This document shows, in pieces, positions 1-9,903 of a stretch of DNA of 64,000 nt; within the stretch, counting starts at the first letter, position 1, and each line of letters starts with the position of its first letter. The stretch spans positions 125,933,764-125,997,763 of the forward strand of contig OZ020588.1 in the NCBI GenBank assembly GCA_963971535.1. Reading direction: 5' to 3'. Source of the DNA: Notolepis coatsorum (Eukaryota; Chordata; Actinopteri; Aulopiformes; Paralepididae). The notes below the pieces were generated by a model. That model saw only the letters and a program-made list of their open reading frames with translations. It was not told where the DNA came from and did not search any database. A program made the position numbers and the translations under genes.

Positions 1-1045
1 TAAGATCATATTTAGTAATAAGGGTCCAAATATGTCCCAGCAAGAAATGTACATTTCTGATGGGATACCGTCAATTCCCGGAGCTTTGCCGTTTTTCATT
101 CCGGATATGGCCTTCTTGAGTTCTTCTAATGTGATCGGTACTTCTAACTGTTTAGCGTCTTCATCCGTAAGTTTAGGGAGAGTAATTTGATTAAGATATG
201 TGTCTAATTTGTCTTGATCAAAGGTCGTTTCTGAGTTATATAAATCGGAGTAGAATTCTTTGAATGTATCGTTTATTATTTTGGGTTCTGTTACTAGAGC
301 TTGTTGTTTCCTAATGGCAGTTATATCTGCACATTTTGCATTAATTCTTAGTCGCATGGCTAATAGGTGACTAGGTTTAGAACCTTGGAAGTACTGCTGT
401 TGTCTAGTGCTGCGTATTTGCAATTCCGATTTTTGTCTGTACATTGCTTTGATCTCTGTCTTTAGAATGTTAACTTGGTTATCTAGTCTAGTAGAGTTGT
501 TGTATTTTAAAGAATTAAAAAGCGTTGAGTAAAGCGTTTCCATTTCAGACAGTTTTGTGTTTTGATTTTTGCGCAATATGGAGGTAAATCTATCCGAGAA
601 ATCCTTGATCATATTCTTTACCGACATCCATAATATTCTGGGATCTTGCACCGAGTTAGCATTATCTTGTAGGAATACTGTGAGAGCTTCTTTAATTTGT
701 GTAATGAATTCCTTGTTGTTAAGCAGCATCGAATTAAAACGCCATCTTGGGGCCCGGGTAGATAGTGTACCAAATGTTGCTTTCAGGATTAAGTAGCAGT
801 GATCTGATAGCGCATTGGGTGTCATTTCCACTTCATATTTATCAAATATTCTCGGGGATGCAAAGACGTAATCAATTCTGGATAGTGTGTTGTGTCTCGC
901 CGAACGACAGGAGTACTTGCGGGTCATGGGGTTAAGTGAACGCCATAAATCAGTTACTCCTGTTGATTTCGACCAATCTTTTAATGCTTTAGATGAATTC
1001 TTTTGTTCGCTGGAGAAGGAAAGGTAAGTTTTGTCCATCCTTGGG
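1..1045 (-). pseudogene. Tx1/L1-like LINE ORF2, 3' segment (C-terminal endonuclease, linker, start of RT)
   Basis: Read on the minus strand this segment encodes the second half of an APE-type endonuclease (SRIDYVF followed by the ...SDH... motif near 840-900), a long linker, and the start of the reverse transcriptase domain (KNGKAPGIDGIPSE near 60-110). These motifs are characteristic of ORF2 in L1/Tx1-clade non-LTR retrotransposons. The coding sense appears largely open but starts mid-domain at about 1040 and runs off the left edge of the window. The missing first half of the endonuclease lies immediately to the right on the opposite strand. The RT linker resembles the LINE copies at 38590 and 59174 (shared ...MILYSI context), so all three are probably one family. 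Family placement is by motif only. Confidence 0.85.
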
Positions 1046-2013
1046 CAAATTTTAACTTACATTATTCTTTTCCAATGTTCTTCACATTAAGGTGTCAATA
1101 TTGCTCTACAATCTTTTCCTTTTTTTTTCCCCCACACGTTGGTGAAGGGTTCAAAGGAATATGTCGATAAAGGTTTATTCTCTTTTTTTTTTTTTTTTTT
1201 ATTTTTTATTTTTATCTTTAGGTTATTTATCACAATACTTCATTACAGTAAGGGAAGGTGCAAGACCAAAAGCGACATTCTATTGCAATAGAATGGAAAT
1301 GTTAGATCCTATGGCAATGAGCATAGGAAAATTAGGATTACAATGCTCAGTTTGGGCAATCCGGTGGACCATGGGAGAAAGTCAATCGCGGAGGATGTGT
1401 TCTTGGAACACAGGCATGTTCGACTTTCTGGGTGAGGGGAAAATAGGGGATTTTTATTTGTATATATATATGTTTTTAAGCTCAGCTCTCAACGGGACCT
1501 CATTAATTGGATGTGCATCTATTGTAGCTTCATACTCCAGAAACATTACCAAAAACTACACGAAAACATGCATAGACTATGGCTAGTTTGAATATAATGG
1601 TATGGAACACCGGTGGGATAAACAAACAACACAAGCGCAAAAGCGTGCTTACACTGATGAAAAAAGAACATGTGGACGTGGCTCTATTAAGCGAAACGCA
1701 CATTTTAGAGGGAGACATAAATACGTTAGCGGATAACATATACCATAATATTAGTCACTCTTCTTTTGCTACGAGAACTAGAGGGGTAGCCATAGTCGTC
1801 AGACGCAAATTAAATATCGAATTGAAAGGGGTATGGTCGGATGCTGAGGGGCGCATAACTATAGCTAGGATTATACACAATAACAGGAAAATTGCATTGG
1901 CAGCGGTATATGCCCCGAATTTGTACGAAGTGGGTTTCTTCACTTCACTAACAGGAGAAATGTTAAACCATCCCGAGTACTCATATATAATAGGTGCGGA
2001 TTTTAATGCCATG
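1041..2013 (+). pseudogene. Tx1/L1-like LINE, inverted 5' segment with N-terminal endonuclease of ORF2
   Basis: From 1579 the plus strand encodes the first half of an APE-type endonuclease: the LNIMVWNTGGIN start, LLSETH, GVAIVV, AAVYAPN, and finally the catalytic GADFNA motif at about 1993-2012. Coding then stops abruptly at the start of a tandem repeat. The ATG at 1579 fits an ORF2 start, since the family's endonuclease begins within a few residues of the methionine. The stretch 1041-1578 upstream, with a T-rich run near 1180-1225, would be sequence 5' of ORF2. The second half of the same domain is on the minus strand at 1-1045, so the element is inverted internally. Translation past 2013 is satellite sequence, not LINE. 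Confidence 0.8.
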
Positions 2014-2281
2014 CATCGAATTTTTTACATTGAATTTTATTATGCATTCGCATTTTTTACATTGAATTTTTATTTCACATAGGTAAATTCAGAGCAAAAA
2101 AATTCAGATACATGATTTTCAAAGTAATTATTTTCAATGCTATAAATTCGGTGTCTGAAAAATTCAGATACATGTTTTCAAAGTAATTATTTTCAATGCT
2201 ATAAATTCGGTGTCTGAAAAAATTCAGATACATGTTTTCAAAGTAATTATTTTCAATTCTATAAATTCGGTGTCTGATCAA

Positions 2282-3170
2282 ACATTAGGAGGGGGTGGGT
2301 GGGAGAGAAATATACATATGGTGGGGAGAGAAATATACATACGGTGGGGAGAGAATATATACATATGATGGGGAGAGAATATATACATACGGTGGGGAGG
2401 AGACTGTACATTAGGAGGGGGTGGGTGGGAGAGAAATATACATATAATAGACAGTCTCCTCCCCACCGTATGTATATTCTCTCCCCACCATATTTCTCTC
2501 CCACCCACCCACCCACCCCCTCCTAATGTACAGTCTCCTCCCCACCGTATGTATATATTCTCTCCCCACCATATGTATATATTTTCTCCCCACCATATGT
2601 ATATTTCTCTCCCACCCCCTCCTAATGTACAGTCTCCTCCCCACCGTATGTATATATTCTCTCCCCACCGTATGTATATTTCTCTCCCACCCCCTCCTAA
2701 TGTACAGTCTCCTCCCCACCGTATGTATATATTCTCTCCCACCCCCTCCTAATGTACAGTCTCCTCCCCACCGTATGTATATATTCTCTCCCCACCATAT
2801 GTATATTTCTCTCCCACCCCCTCCTAATATACAGTCTCCTCCCCACCGTATGTATATATTCTCTCCCCACCGTATGTATATTTCTCTCCCACCCACCCCC
2901 TCCTGATGTACAGTCTCCTCCCCACCGTATGTATATATTCTCTCCCACCCCCTCCTAATGTACAGTCTCCTCCCCACCGTATGTATATATTCTCTCCCCA
3001 CCGTATGTATATTTCTCTCCCACCCACCCCCTCCTAATATACAGTCTCCTCCCCACCGTATGTATATGTTCTCTCCCCACCGTATGTATATTTCTCTCCC
3101 ACCCACCCCCTCCTAATGTACAGTCTCCTCCCCACCGTATGTATATTCTCTCCCCAACATATGTATATAT
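2282..3170. repeat. Minisatellite array, unit 1, with an inverted leading block
   Basis: Tandem variants combine three sub-motifs: CCCACCCCCTCCTAATGTACAG, TCTCCTCCCCACCGTATGTA and TATATTCTCTCCCCACC. The first ~170 bp (2282-2452) are in reverse-complement orientation to the rest (2453-3165), so the array can fold back on itself. Strand asymmetry is strong: C/T-rich on plus after 2453, G/A-rich before. The repeats stay open in several frames (repeating WERNIHTVGRE-like or SPPHRMYI-like translations) because their lengths are near multiples of three. This is a by-product and not evidence of protein. Confidence 0.9.
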
Positions 3171-3680
3171 ACCGCCATCTTTCTCCCGGGTTGGTGTGAT
3201 CACATGACTGACAAAGCCGTGCCGTGATAGGCCAGAAGTCAATTCGATTGCATCCAGGCTCGATTGCTTATCCTGTCTGGGTAGCCCGGATGATGGTTTT
3301 TTACATCGAATTTTATACACCGCAATTATGCATCGAATGTTTTACATTGAATTTTATACACCGCAATTATGCATCGAATTTTTTACATTGAATTTTATAC
3401 ACCGCAATTATGCATCGAATTTTTTACATTGAATTTTATTATGCATTCGCATTTTTTACATTGAATTTTTATTTCACATAGGTAAATTCAGAGCAAAAAA
3501 ATTCAGATACATGATTTTCAAAGTAATTATTTTCAATGCTATAAATTCGGTGTCTGAAAAATTCAGATACATGTTTTCAAAGTAATTATTTTCAATGCTA
3601 TAAATTCGGTGTCTGAAAAAATTCAGATACATGTTTTCAAAGTAATTATTTTCAATTCTATAAATTCGGTGTCTGATCAA

Positions 3681-4575
3681 ACATTAGGAGGGGGTGGGTG
3701 GGAGAGAAATATACATATGGTGGGGAGAGAAATATACATACGGTGGGGAGAGAATATATACATATGATGGGGAGAGAATATATACATACGGTGGGGAGGA
3801 GACTGTACATTAGGAGTGGGTGGGTGGGAGAGAAATATACATATAATAGACAGTCTCCTCCCCACCGTATGTATATTCTCTCCCCACCATATGTATATTT
3901 CTCTCCCACCCACCCACCCACCCCCTCCTAATGTACAGTCTCCTCCCCACCGTATGTATATATTCTCTCCCCACCATATGTATATATTTTCTCCCCACCA
4001 TATGTATATTTCTCTCCCACCCCCTCCTAATGTACAGTCTCCTCCCCACCGTATGTATATATTCTCTCCCCACCGTATGTATATTTCTCTCCCACCCCCT
4101 CCTAATGTACAGTCTCCTCCCCACCGTATGTATATATTCTCTCCCACCCCCTCCTAATGTACAGTCTCCTCCCCACCGTATGTATATATTCTCTCCCCAC
4201 CATATGTATATTTCTCTCCCACCCCCTCCTAATATACAGTCTCCTCCCCACCGTATGTATATATTCTCTCCCCACCGTATGTATATTTCTCTCCCACCCA
4301 CCCCCTCCTGATGTACAGTCTCCTCCCCACCGTATGTATATATTCTCTCCCACCCCCTCCTAATGTACAGTCTCCTCCCCACCGTATGTATATATTCTCT
4401 CCCCACCGTATGTATATTTCTCTCCCACCCACCCCCTCCTAATATACAGTCTCCTCCCCACCGTATGTATATGTTCTCTCCCCACCGTATGTATATTTCT
4501 CTCCCACCCACCCCCTGCTAATGTAAGGTCTCCTCCCCACCGTATGTATATTCTCTCCCCAACGTATGTATATAT
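3681..4575. repeat. Minisatellite array, unit 2 (copy of the array at 2282)
   Basis: Same order of repeat variants as the array 1.4 kb upstream, including the inverted leading block at 3681-3856. The matching order of variant repeats shows that the whole 1.4-kb unit was duplicated, not that the minisatellites expanded separately. Small differences exist: this copy keeps a TATGTATAT segment near 3888 that the first copy lacks, and has CCCCCTGCTAATGTAAG at about 4511. Confidence 0.88.
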
Positions 4576-5267
4576 ACCGCCATCTTTCTCCCGGGTTGGT
4601 GTGATCACATGACTGACAAAGCCGTGCCGTAATAGGCCAGAAGTCAATTCGATTGCATCCAGGCTCGATTGCTTATCCTGTCTGGGTAGCCCGGATGATG
4701 GTTTTTTACATCGAATTTTATACACCGCAATTATGCATCGGATTTTTTACATTGAATTTTATACACCGCAATTATGCATCACATTTTTTACATTGAATTT
4801 TATACACCGCAATTATGCATTGAATTTTTTACATTGAATTTTATTATGCATTCGAATTTTTTACATTGAATGTTTATTTCACATAGGTAAATTCGGAGCA
4901 AAAAAATTCAGATACATGATTTTCAAAGTAATTATTTTCAATGCTATAAATTCGGTGTCTGAAAAATTCAGATACATGTTTTCAAAGTAATTATTTTCAA
5001 TGCTATAAATTCTGTGTCTGAAAAAATTCAGATACATGTTTTCAAAGTAATTATTTTCAATGCTATAAATTTGGTGTCTGATCAAATTCAAAAATCAGAT
5101 GCATGTTTTCAAAGTAATTATTTTCAATGCTATGAATTCAATTCAGATACATGTTTTCAAAGTAATTATTTTCAATGCTATAAATTCGGTGTCTGATCAA
5201 ATTCAAATACTTCTGTCACTCATTTGCTTCCATACTGTGGCTCTTGTTGTATTTTGTTATCTTGCTT

Positions 5268-5345
5268 TCCTTCTCTCTCTTCTCTCTCTCTTCTCTCTCT
5301 CTCTCTTCTCTCTCTCTCCATCTCTCTCTCTCTCTATCTCATCCT
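5268..5345 (+). repeat. (CT)n microsatellite
   Basis: Interrupted TCTCTC tract. It lies about 75 bp upstream of the splice acceptor at 5420 and could extend that acceptor's pyrimidine-rich context. Confidence 0.9.
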
Positions 5346-5420
5346 CTTCTCTTCTGTCTTCGTTCTGTCGTTGAATTTGTGGTTCATTCTTTTTATTTGC
5401 CTTTTTCACTTTTCGTGTAG

Positions 5421-5824
5421 GGCAGTAGTTCGGTGAGTTGAAGTCCCGTCCCCTCCACGTCGGGGACCAGCACGCCTCGCCGGGGCCAGTGACAGCTCCC
5501 CCAGACCCCCGCCACGCCGTGGTCCCACGTCACCTATTCCCCCGCGGTCCGTAAGGCTATGCCCACGCCTCCCGGGGTGCCCCAGGGTTGCCTCCCGGCC
5601 CGGCCCCCTGGCGCTTTTCTCCGGAGCCCCCCCAGGGCCAGGGGCCTCCCCCTGCTGGCCCCCCGCCACCCCACCATGGCTCACCCCGTCAGGGTCGCCA
5701 CCCGCCACCTCGCTGGGGTGACGCGGGAGGAGGGGGGGGCTCCATGGAGGGCGACGGTCGCTTCTACAACCAGGACTACGAGCCACGCCACGAGCCGCCT
5801 GCCTATGAGCAGAGCCCCGCATAA
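5421..5824 (+). pseudogene. cacna1a: Decayed terminal exon of a Cav2.1-like voltage-gated calcium channel alpha-1 gene (cacna1a-like)
   Basis: The exon follows a canonical acceptor: a T-rich tract ends in GTAG at 5420. Frame 5421 reads G-S-S-S-V-S-stop, then SPVPSTSGTSTPRRG, stop, QLPQTPATP and HVTYSPAVRKA. This matches the known mammalian CACNA1A C-tail (the GTSTPRRGR...QLPQTP...YSP..RKA block). Two TGA codons interrupt the frame, at 5439-5441 (where a glycine is expected) and 5490-5492 (where an arginine is expected). Near 5586 the plausible frame shifts by one base, after which a proline/glycine-rich stretch continues to RFYNQDYEPRHEPPAYEQ and a stop at 5822. The first five bases are GGCAG followed directly by TAG, the arrangement that in mammals makes this exon switch between a long and a truncated C-terminus. 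Upstream exons are not in the window. The change load suggests a relic or a neutral duplicate, but an exon of a live gene that uses only the early stop cannot be excluded. Confidence 0.75.
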
Positions 5825-5830
5825 CATTGG

Positions 5831-5945
5831 GGTCTTGTGCTTGGCACTCCGAGCATGGCACTAACACTGTCACGGTTAGGGGTTTGATTCCTGCTGGGGC
5901 CACCCATTGTGAAAGATGTATGCAGTCATTCCAAAGCACTTTATG
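5831..5945 (+). mobile_element. tRNA-derived SINE fragment
   Basis: GAGCATGGCACTAACACTG followed by GGTTAGGGGTTTGATTCCTG resembles the body of a tRNA-derived SINE, with a B-box-like GGTTTGATTCC near 5877-5890. The A-box region is degraded, so independent transcription is unlikely. The downstream part (CCATTGTGAAAGATGTATGC) would be the tRNA-unrelated body. Recognition is by pattern only; no family name is assigned. Confidence 0.6.
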
Positions 5946-6668
5946 TCCTAGTAATAGAGCTGTGCTATAGAGATGCTGTCATTCATTCATAACCAAACCA
6001 AAAGACATTTATAAACAACGTCTTACTAAATGCAGGCTTTCATTTACAACTGAACGGCCATATCACTCGGTTTTTGTATTAATTCTCCTAAAAAATTGTG
6101 CTAAGCTAGACTAACATGAAAGTTTAAGTGAAAGTACACACTTGAGTAAAAGTCAAAGTTTCTACTTTTAAATGTACTTAAGTAAACAGTGAACTTTTTT
6201 TCTGACTGTCTATATTCTTCTGATAGCAGGTGTTTAATCAAAGATCCCCTGTGGGAGAAGCTGTTGCAGGGGAACAATGGGTTCATTTCATTGGATGCTT
6301 TGTCGTTGGGTTCAGAGAGGAGGATGTGATATTTTTTGTTAATAAATGTTTAAATATCTATTCAAGTTGTCATTTTTAACTGGAAAAAGTAGCATGTATG
6401 GGGGTAATTGTTACTTTATGTGATATTTGAGCTTCACTGCAGAATGATGTATATTGTGTACAATGTGCACATACACTGAGAATATATTTCAGTGAGGTAG
6501 GAGACAGCATGTAAACTTCTGAATTTTTCAATGAGGGACATGCCAATACTCCATTGGTAAAGGGAAGGGTCCTTAAATATGTGGCATTGTATTACTAATC
6601 AACCATGTCCTACTGTATTTCCGGTAATGTACGGTCATAGGCAGATAGTGGAGTAGCTCTGGCAGAAT
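5946..6668. other. No gene seen
   Basis: AT-rich sequence with short open frames only. No protein homology, RNA gene or clear mobile-element end was recognised. Confidence 0.5.
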
Positions 6669-6671
6669 ACT

Positions 6672-6776
6672 GGGTACACAAAAAATTCCGCAAAGTAAAT
6701 TTGACTCAAACTGAGTACATTTAAATTTCTTTACTCAGTTTGAGTCAAACGTACTCTGCGGAATTTACTGTGTAGT
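6672..6776. mobile_element. Palindromic MITE
   Basis: Two arms of about 44 bp (6674-6717 and 6731-6774) are near-perfect inverted repeats, with outer ends TACACA.. and ..TGTGTA and inner TTTGACTCAAACTGAGTA. A second copy of the same family is at 49772-49885, which supports a mobile unit over a chance hairpin. No target-site duplication was settled. Confidence 0.75.
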
Positions 6777-6794
6777 ACTAGTATTGCATTGGCA

Positions 6795-7225
6795 GTGTCG
6801 GCTAGGCTTCGGGCAACCAGACCTGGCCCAGTGTGTTTGGGCCGCATCTGGGCTGCTTTAGGCAACCAGACCTGGCGCTGTGTGTTTGAGCCGCATCTGG
6901 GCTGCTTCCGGCAACCGGACGTTGACCGCTTCCGGCAACCCCGGACCTGGCACAGTGTACTCGGGCCGGTTCCGGGCAGTCATTGCCGCCTACTGGGCCG
7001 ATTCCGCCAATTCCGGACCTGGCCTGCTTCCGGCCTGCCGGACCTGGCCCAGAGTACTCAGGCCGGAAGCAGGGAGTCAGTCATTGCCGCCTACTTGGCC
7101 GATTCCGCCAATTCCGGACCTGGCCTGCTTCCGGCCTGCCGGACCTGGCCCAGTGTACTCGGGCCGGAATCGGGCAGTCAGTCATTGCCGCCTACTTGGC
7201 CGATTCTGGCAACCGGACTAGGGCC
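6795..7225 (+). repeat. GC-rich minisatellite
   Basis: About two and a half copies of a ~97-bp unit built around GGCCTGCCGGACCTGGCCCAG and TTGCCGCCTACTTGGCCGATT. It is preceded by two or three shorter, related units containing GGCAACCAGACCTGGC. The repeats are open in more than one frame, producing spurious proline/tryptophan-rich ORFs. Confidence 0.8.
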
Positions 7226-7689
7226 TATTAATTTTTTCCGGCCTGCCAGATACAGGCCATTAATGGGCCGGAACTTTTTGGCCACCTGGGTAGCTTCTCG
7301 GCTAGTAATAGCAAGGCTCTCTGCTTCCTGCCACTACCTGCCTGTGATTCTCAGAGCCCCTCCTGCCCTGGACCTTGCGTGACGTCATCATTAAGATGAC
7401 ACACGCACGCTATGAAACATGGATTAAAATATGTGCGTGGAGGTTGTGGTTTGGTCGACAAAATGTTTGATAAAAACGCAAAAACTGGGTCAATTTCGAT
7501 AAAAAAATTTCCCCTCTTCATGAAAGTCAGCGTTTGCCTAGTCACATTGTTTATTGAACAAAAATACAACCTGCAAGTTGGCCTTTAAATAAAAAGGCAA
7601 ACTTATCTTGAATTACAGGCATATATGCCTTTTAAACAAGTTTAAACTGGTGATGCTCATCAAGTTTCATGAAAATGCAGAGATTACCG
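7226..7689. other. No gene seen
   Basis: Nothing supportable beyond a CG-richer left part continuing from the minisatellite. It may include degraded interior of the neighbouring hAT-Charlie relic, but no motif shows this. Confidence 0.4.
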
Positions 7690-8117
7690 TATCAGGGGAT
7701 ACTGAACAGCATTGTATTATGAAGAATATTCATTTTTGATGGCTTCATGCTTTCATGTGCTAGCACTTCACTGCACACAACACACTGAGGTTTTGGTCCC
7801 TCTCTTTTGTCCTCAATGTAAGAAAACCCATATTTAATGTAGTCTGTGTTGTATTTGCATTTACAAATGCTCGAATCAATGATCGCTAACTGATGTGACT
7901 TAGTGTTACTGTCATGACAACGCTGCCAGCAAACCTACTGCACGTGCGCTGCGTCATGTGAAACGTATGCCCTTCAAAATAAAAGCACAGTATACAAAAA
8001 AGAAAAAAATTATTTAATTCCTTCTTTTTTTTTTCTTTTTTTTACACATCCGCAACCCACTCAAAATGGCCCCCGCGACCCACTTTTGGGTCGCGACCCA
8101 CCAGTTGAGAACCACTG
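7690..8117 (-). mobile_element. hAT-Charlie-type transposon remnant (terminal end plus transposase N-terminus)
   Basis: On the minus strand the element begins at 8117 with CAGTGGTTCTCAACTGGTGG, the standard end of Charlie-type hAT elements, followed by GTGGGTCGCG. About 250 bp further in, the minus strand encodes a ZBED-like N-terminus with YGFSYIEDK and PQCVVCSEVLAHESMKPSK (about 7735-7850), as in Charlie-derived transposases. The rest of the transposase and the other terminal repeat are absent, so the copy is truncated and inactive. Confidence 0.8.
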
Positions 8118-8923
8118 CTGTAGAGTATCCCTGCATGGCCCACGAGAGCCTAAAGAATTCATAAACTCAACGTATTCCAGGCACACAGTACAACTACTCT
8201 GACTTCAAAGTGCAGCAGCTTGTGATGTATATGAAGTGTCTGGGGGCTATTTTTCACTCTGTGCTTTTTAATGCTCCAGCCTTATAGACAGCTAAGCATG
8301 ACAGCATGACCATTGCAAAACGTGCACACAGGCACAAACAGGCTTAATGGATGCACGTGCGCACACACACACACCCTCTCTCTCACATACACACACACAC
8401 CCTCTCTCTCACATTATAAAGTGCATGCAATGAATGACAAAATATGGTACATATTGAAATCGCAACCCCTTGAGGATAACTCTCTGCCTTTTATGGGCTT
8501 CAGACCCAATAAGTGACTATATAATTGAACTTCATGTTTTGCAGGGGGACATTTTGACAGAATTTCCCCCACGTAAAGGTCTGTCTTCCCACCGCAACAA
8601 ACAGCTGCTTGGAGAATTACAATCACATATAGACATTTTGATGGTTGGAAGAGTTGTATACATAACCATTATGCAGACAGTAACTTGCAACAGGTCAAAC
8701 TGCTCACACAGGTTTAGATGCAATAGTTCAGCTATACATTTGTAACTTTGTATTTCCAGAGCACTATCAGGAATGAGAAACGACAATTTTTTCCCAATAC
8801 AAAAACAATGATAAAATGTGCCATTGCTGTAAAAGAGCTCTGGTGGACACACAGCTTCACGTTTAGACTTTAAACTTCGACAAAAACACAACAATGACAT
8901 TATTGGCACAGAAACGAATGAGC
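8118..8923. other. No gene; (CA)n/(CT)n at about 8355-8412
   Basis: Contains a short mixed ACAC/CTCT microsatellite. No coding or RNA signal recognised. The last five bases before the gypsy LTR (CTTAT, 8924-8928) are its target-site duplication. Confidence 0.5.
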
Positions 8924-8928
8924 CTTAT

Positions 8929-9596
8929 TGTCATGTACAAAGGTCTGATGACCACACAGAATAATAACTGGAGCCGGCTGCACATGAACAAAAAACAGCC
9001 TCTCTCAGTAAATGCTTTTACAACAATGTCCCAGGTAGGTAAGAAAGACACAACACAAGACGTTTTCCAAATAGTAAATTATATATTTAATGAAGGTAGG
9101 AATTTAAACCTCCTCCATGGTGCACATGGGAAAAAGGGTAGGGGAGAACAAACAAGGTATACATACAGACAAACAAACACTTAGTGAAATATCAACGTGT
9201 CCGTCATAGGACACCACAACCAGTAGGATTAATCCACACCAAGTGGTAAATGGCACCAAGCCACACAGTATCGCTCCACAGCTACAGCTAGGCGAGAAGG
9301 GCAACCTCCTCACTCCACTCTGGAACGTGGCAGTGATTCAAATGAGGCGCCCTGTGTGTGTGTCATCTTCCAGACTATATCCACTCATTCCACTGACTGC
9401 CCACAGGTGCATCAAGCAGGTTCAATCAGCTCAATCAGGGGGATGAGTGGTATCTGGGGAAGGGAGAAAGAAAAACAGGATTTAGAAGATGACACATCAC
9501 ACAAACAAAAATAACATAACTAATTATACTAACCTGATGTTCACATGGTCTTCCAAATACAGTAATAATGATAATGACCAACCCACGTACGTCACA
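8929..9596 (-). repeat. 3' LTR of the gypsy element
   Basis: Minus-strand sequence starts TGTGACGTACGTGGG at 9596 and ends TGTACATGACA at 8929 (TG...CA termini). It matches 19356-20023 base for base apart from about ten substitutions. The adjacent minus-strand CTTATGGGGGGAGG (9597-9610) fits the polypurine tract that primes plus-strand synthesis. Confidence 0.93.
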
Positions 9597-9610
9597 CCTC
9601 CCCCCATAAG

Positions 9611-9903
9611 AGCGAACCCGCAGGGTTAGCAAAACATTATTACCTATCTACCAACATCAGATTAGCACCAACAGAACAGAAATAAATAAACATCACCCTC
9701 CATATAGGCCATATATCACCTCCCAATACCACATGCATCAGCCGTCGGAACGTGGCCGGTGCATTCCTCATACCGAGGCCATAACGGGAACAAGTCAGGC
9801 ACCGTCATTACGTTCACCCTCCTGCAGTACAAAAAATGGAGAGACACATTAGCCATGGGAGCTAGAAGGCAAGGAGAGCTCCAGGGACCATGGCCAGGTG
9901 AAG
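9611..9903. other. Gypsy 3' untranslated region
   Basis: Between the stop codon of the integrase tail and the polypurine tract. No conserved feature recognised. Confidence 0.6.

Larger units (their letters stand above)
2012..5215. repeat. 1.4-kb higher-order tandem repeat (two full units and a partial third)
   Basis: Three starts of the same block are seen at 2012, 3411 and 4816, spaced 1399 and 1405 bp. Each unit holds, in order: short AT-rich repeats around TTTTACATTGAATTTTA; about three copies of a ~60-bp repeat containing CAAAGTAATTATTTTCAATG; a long CT/AT-rich minisatellite; and a unique-looking stretch (about 3165-3300 and 4575-4700). The third unit is only partial: it has extra 60-bp repeats to about 5215 and lacks the minisatellite. 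Units 1 and 2 differ at only scattered bases, for example a G/T difference at 2415 versus 3817. Open frames here are satellite translations, not genes. Confidence 0.92.

Noticed and set aside
2259..4725. Many overlapping 60-230 aa open frames on both strands
   Set aside because: They are translations of the minisatellite; repeat units near multiples of three keep frames open. No start context, no homology, same text on both strands.
5406..5939. 177-aa minus-strand open frame opposite the calcium-channel exon
   Set aside because: Antisense shadow of a GC-rich proline/glycine-coding exon; stop codons are rare on the opposite strand of such sequence.
8532..8909. 125-aa minus-strand open frame
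   Set aside because: No homology recognised, no supporting neighbours; length is within chance for this base composition.
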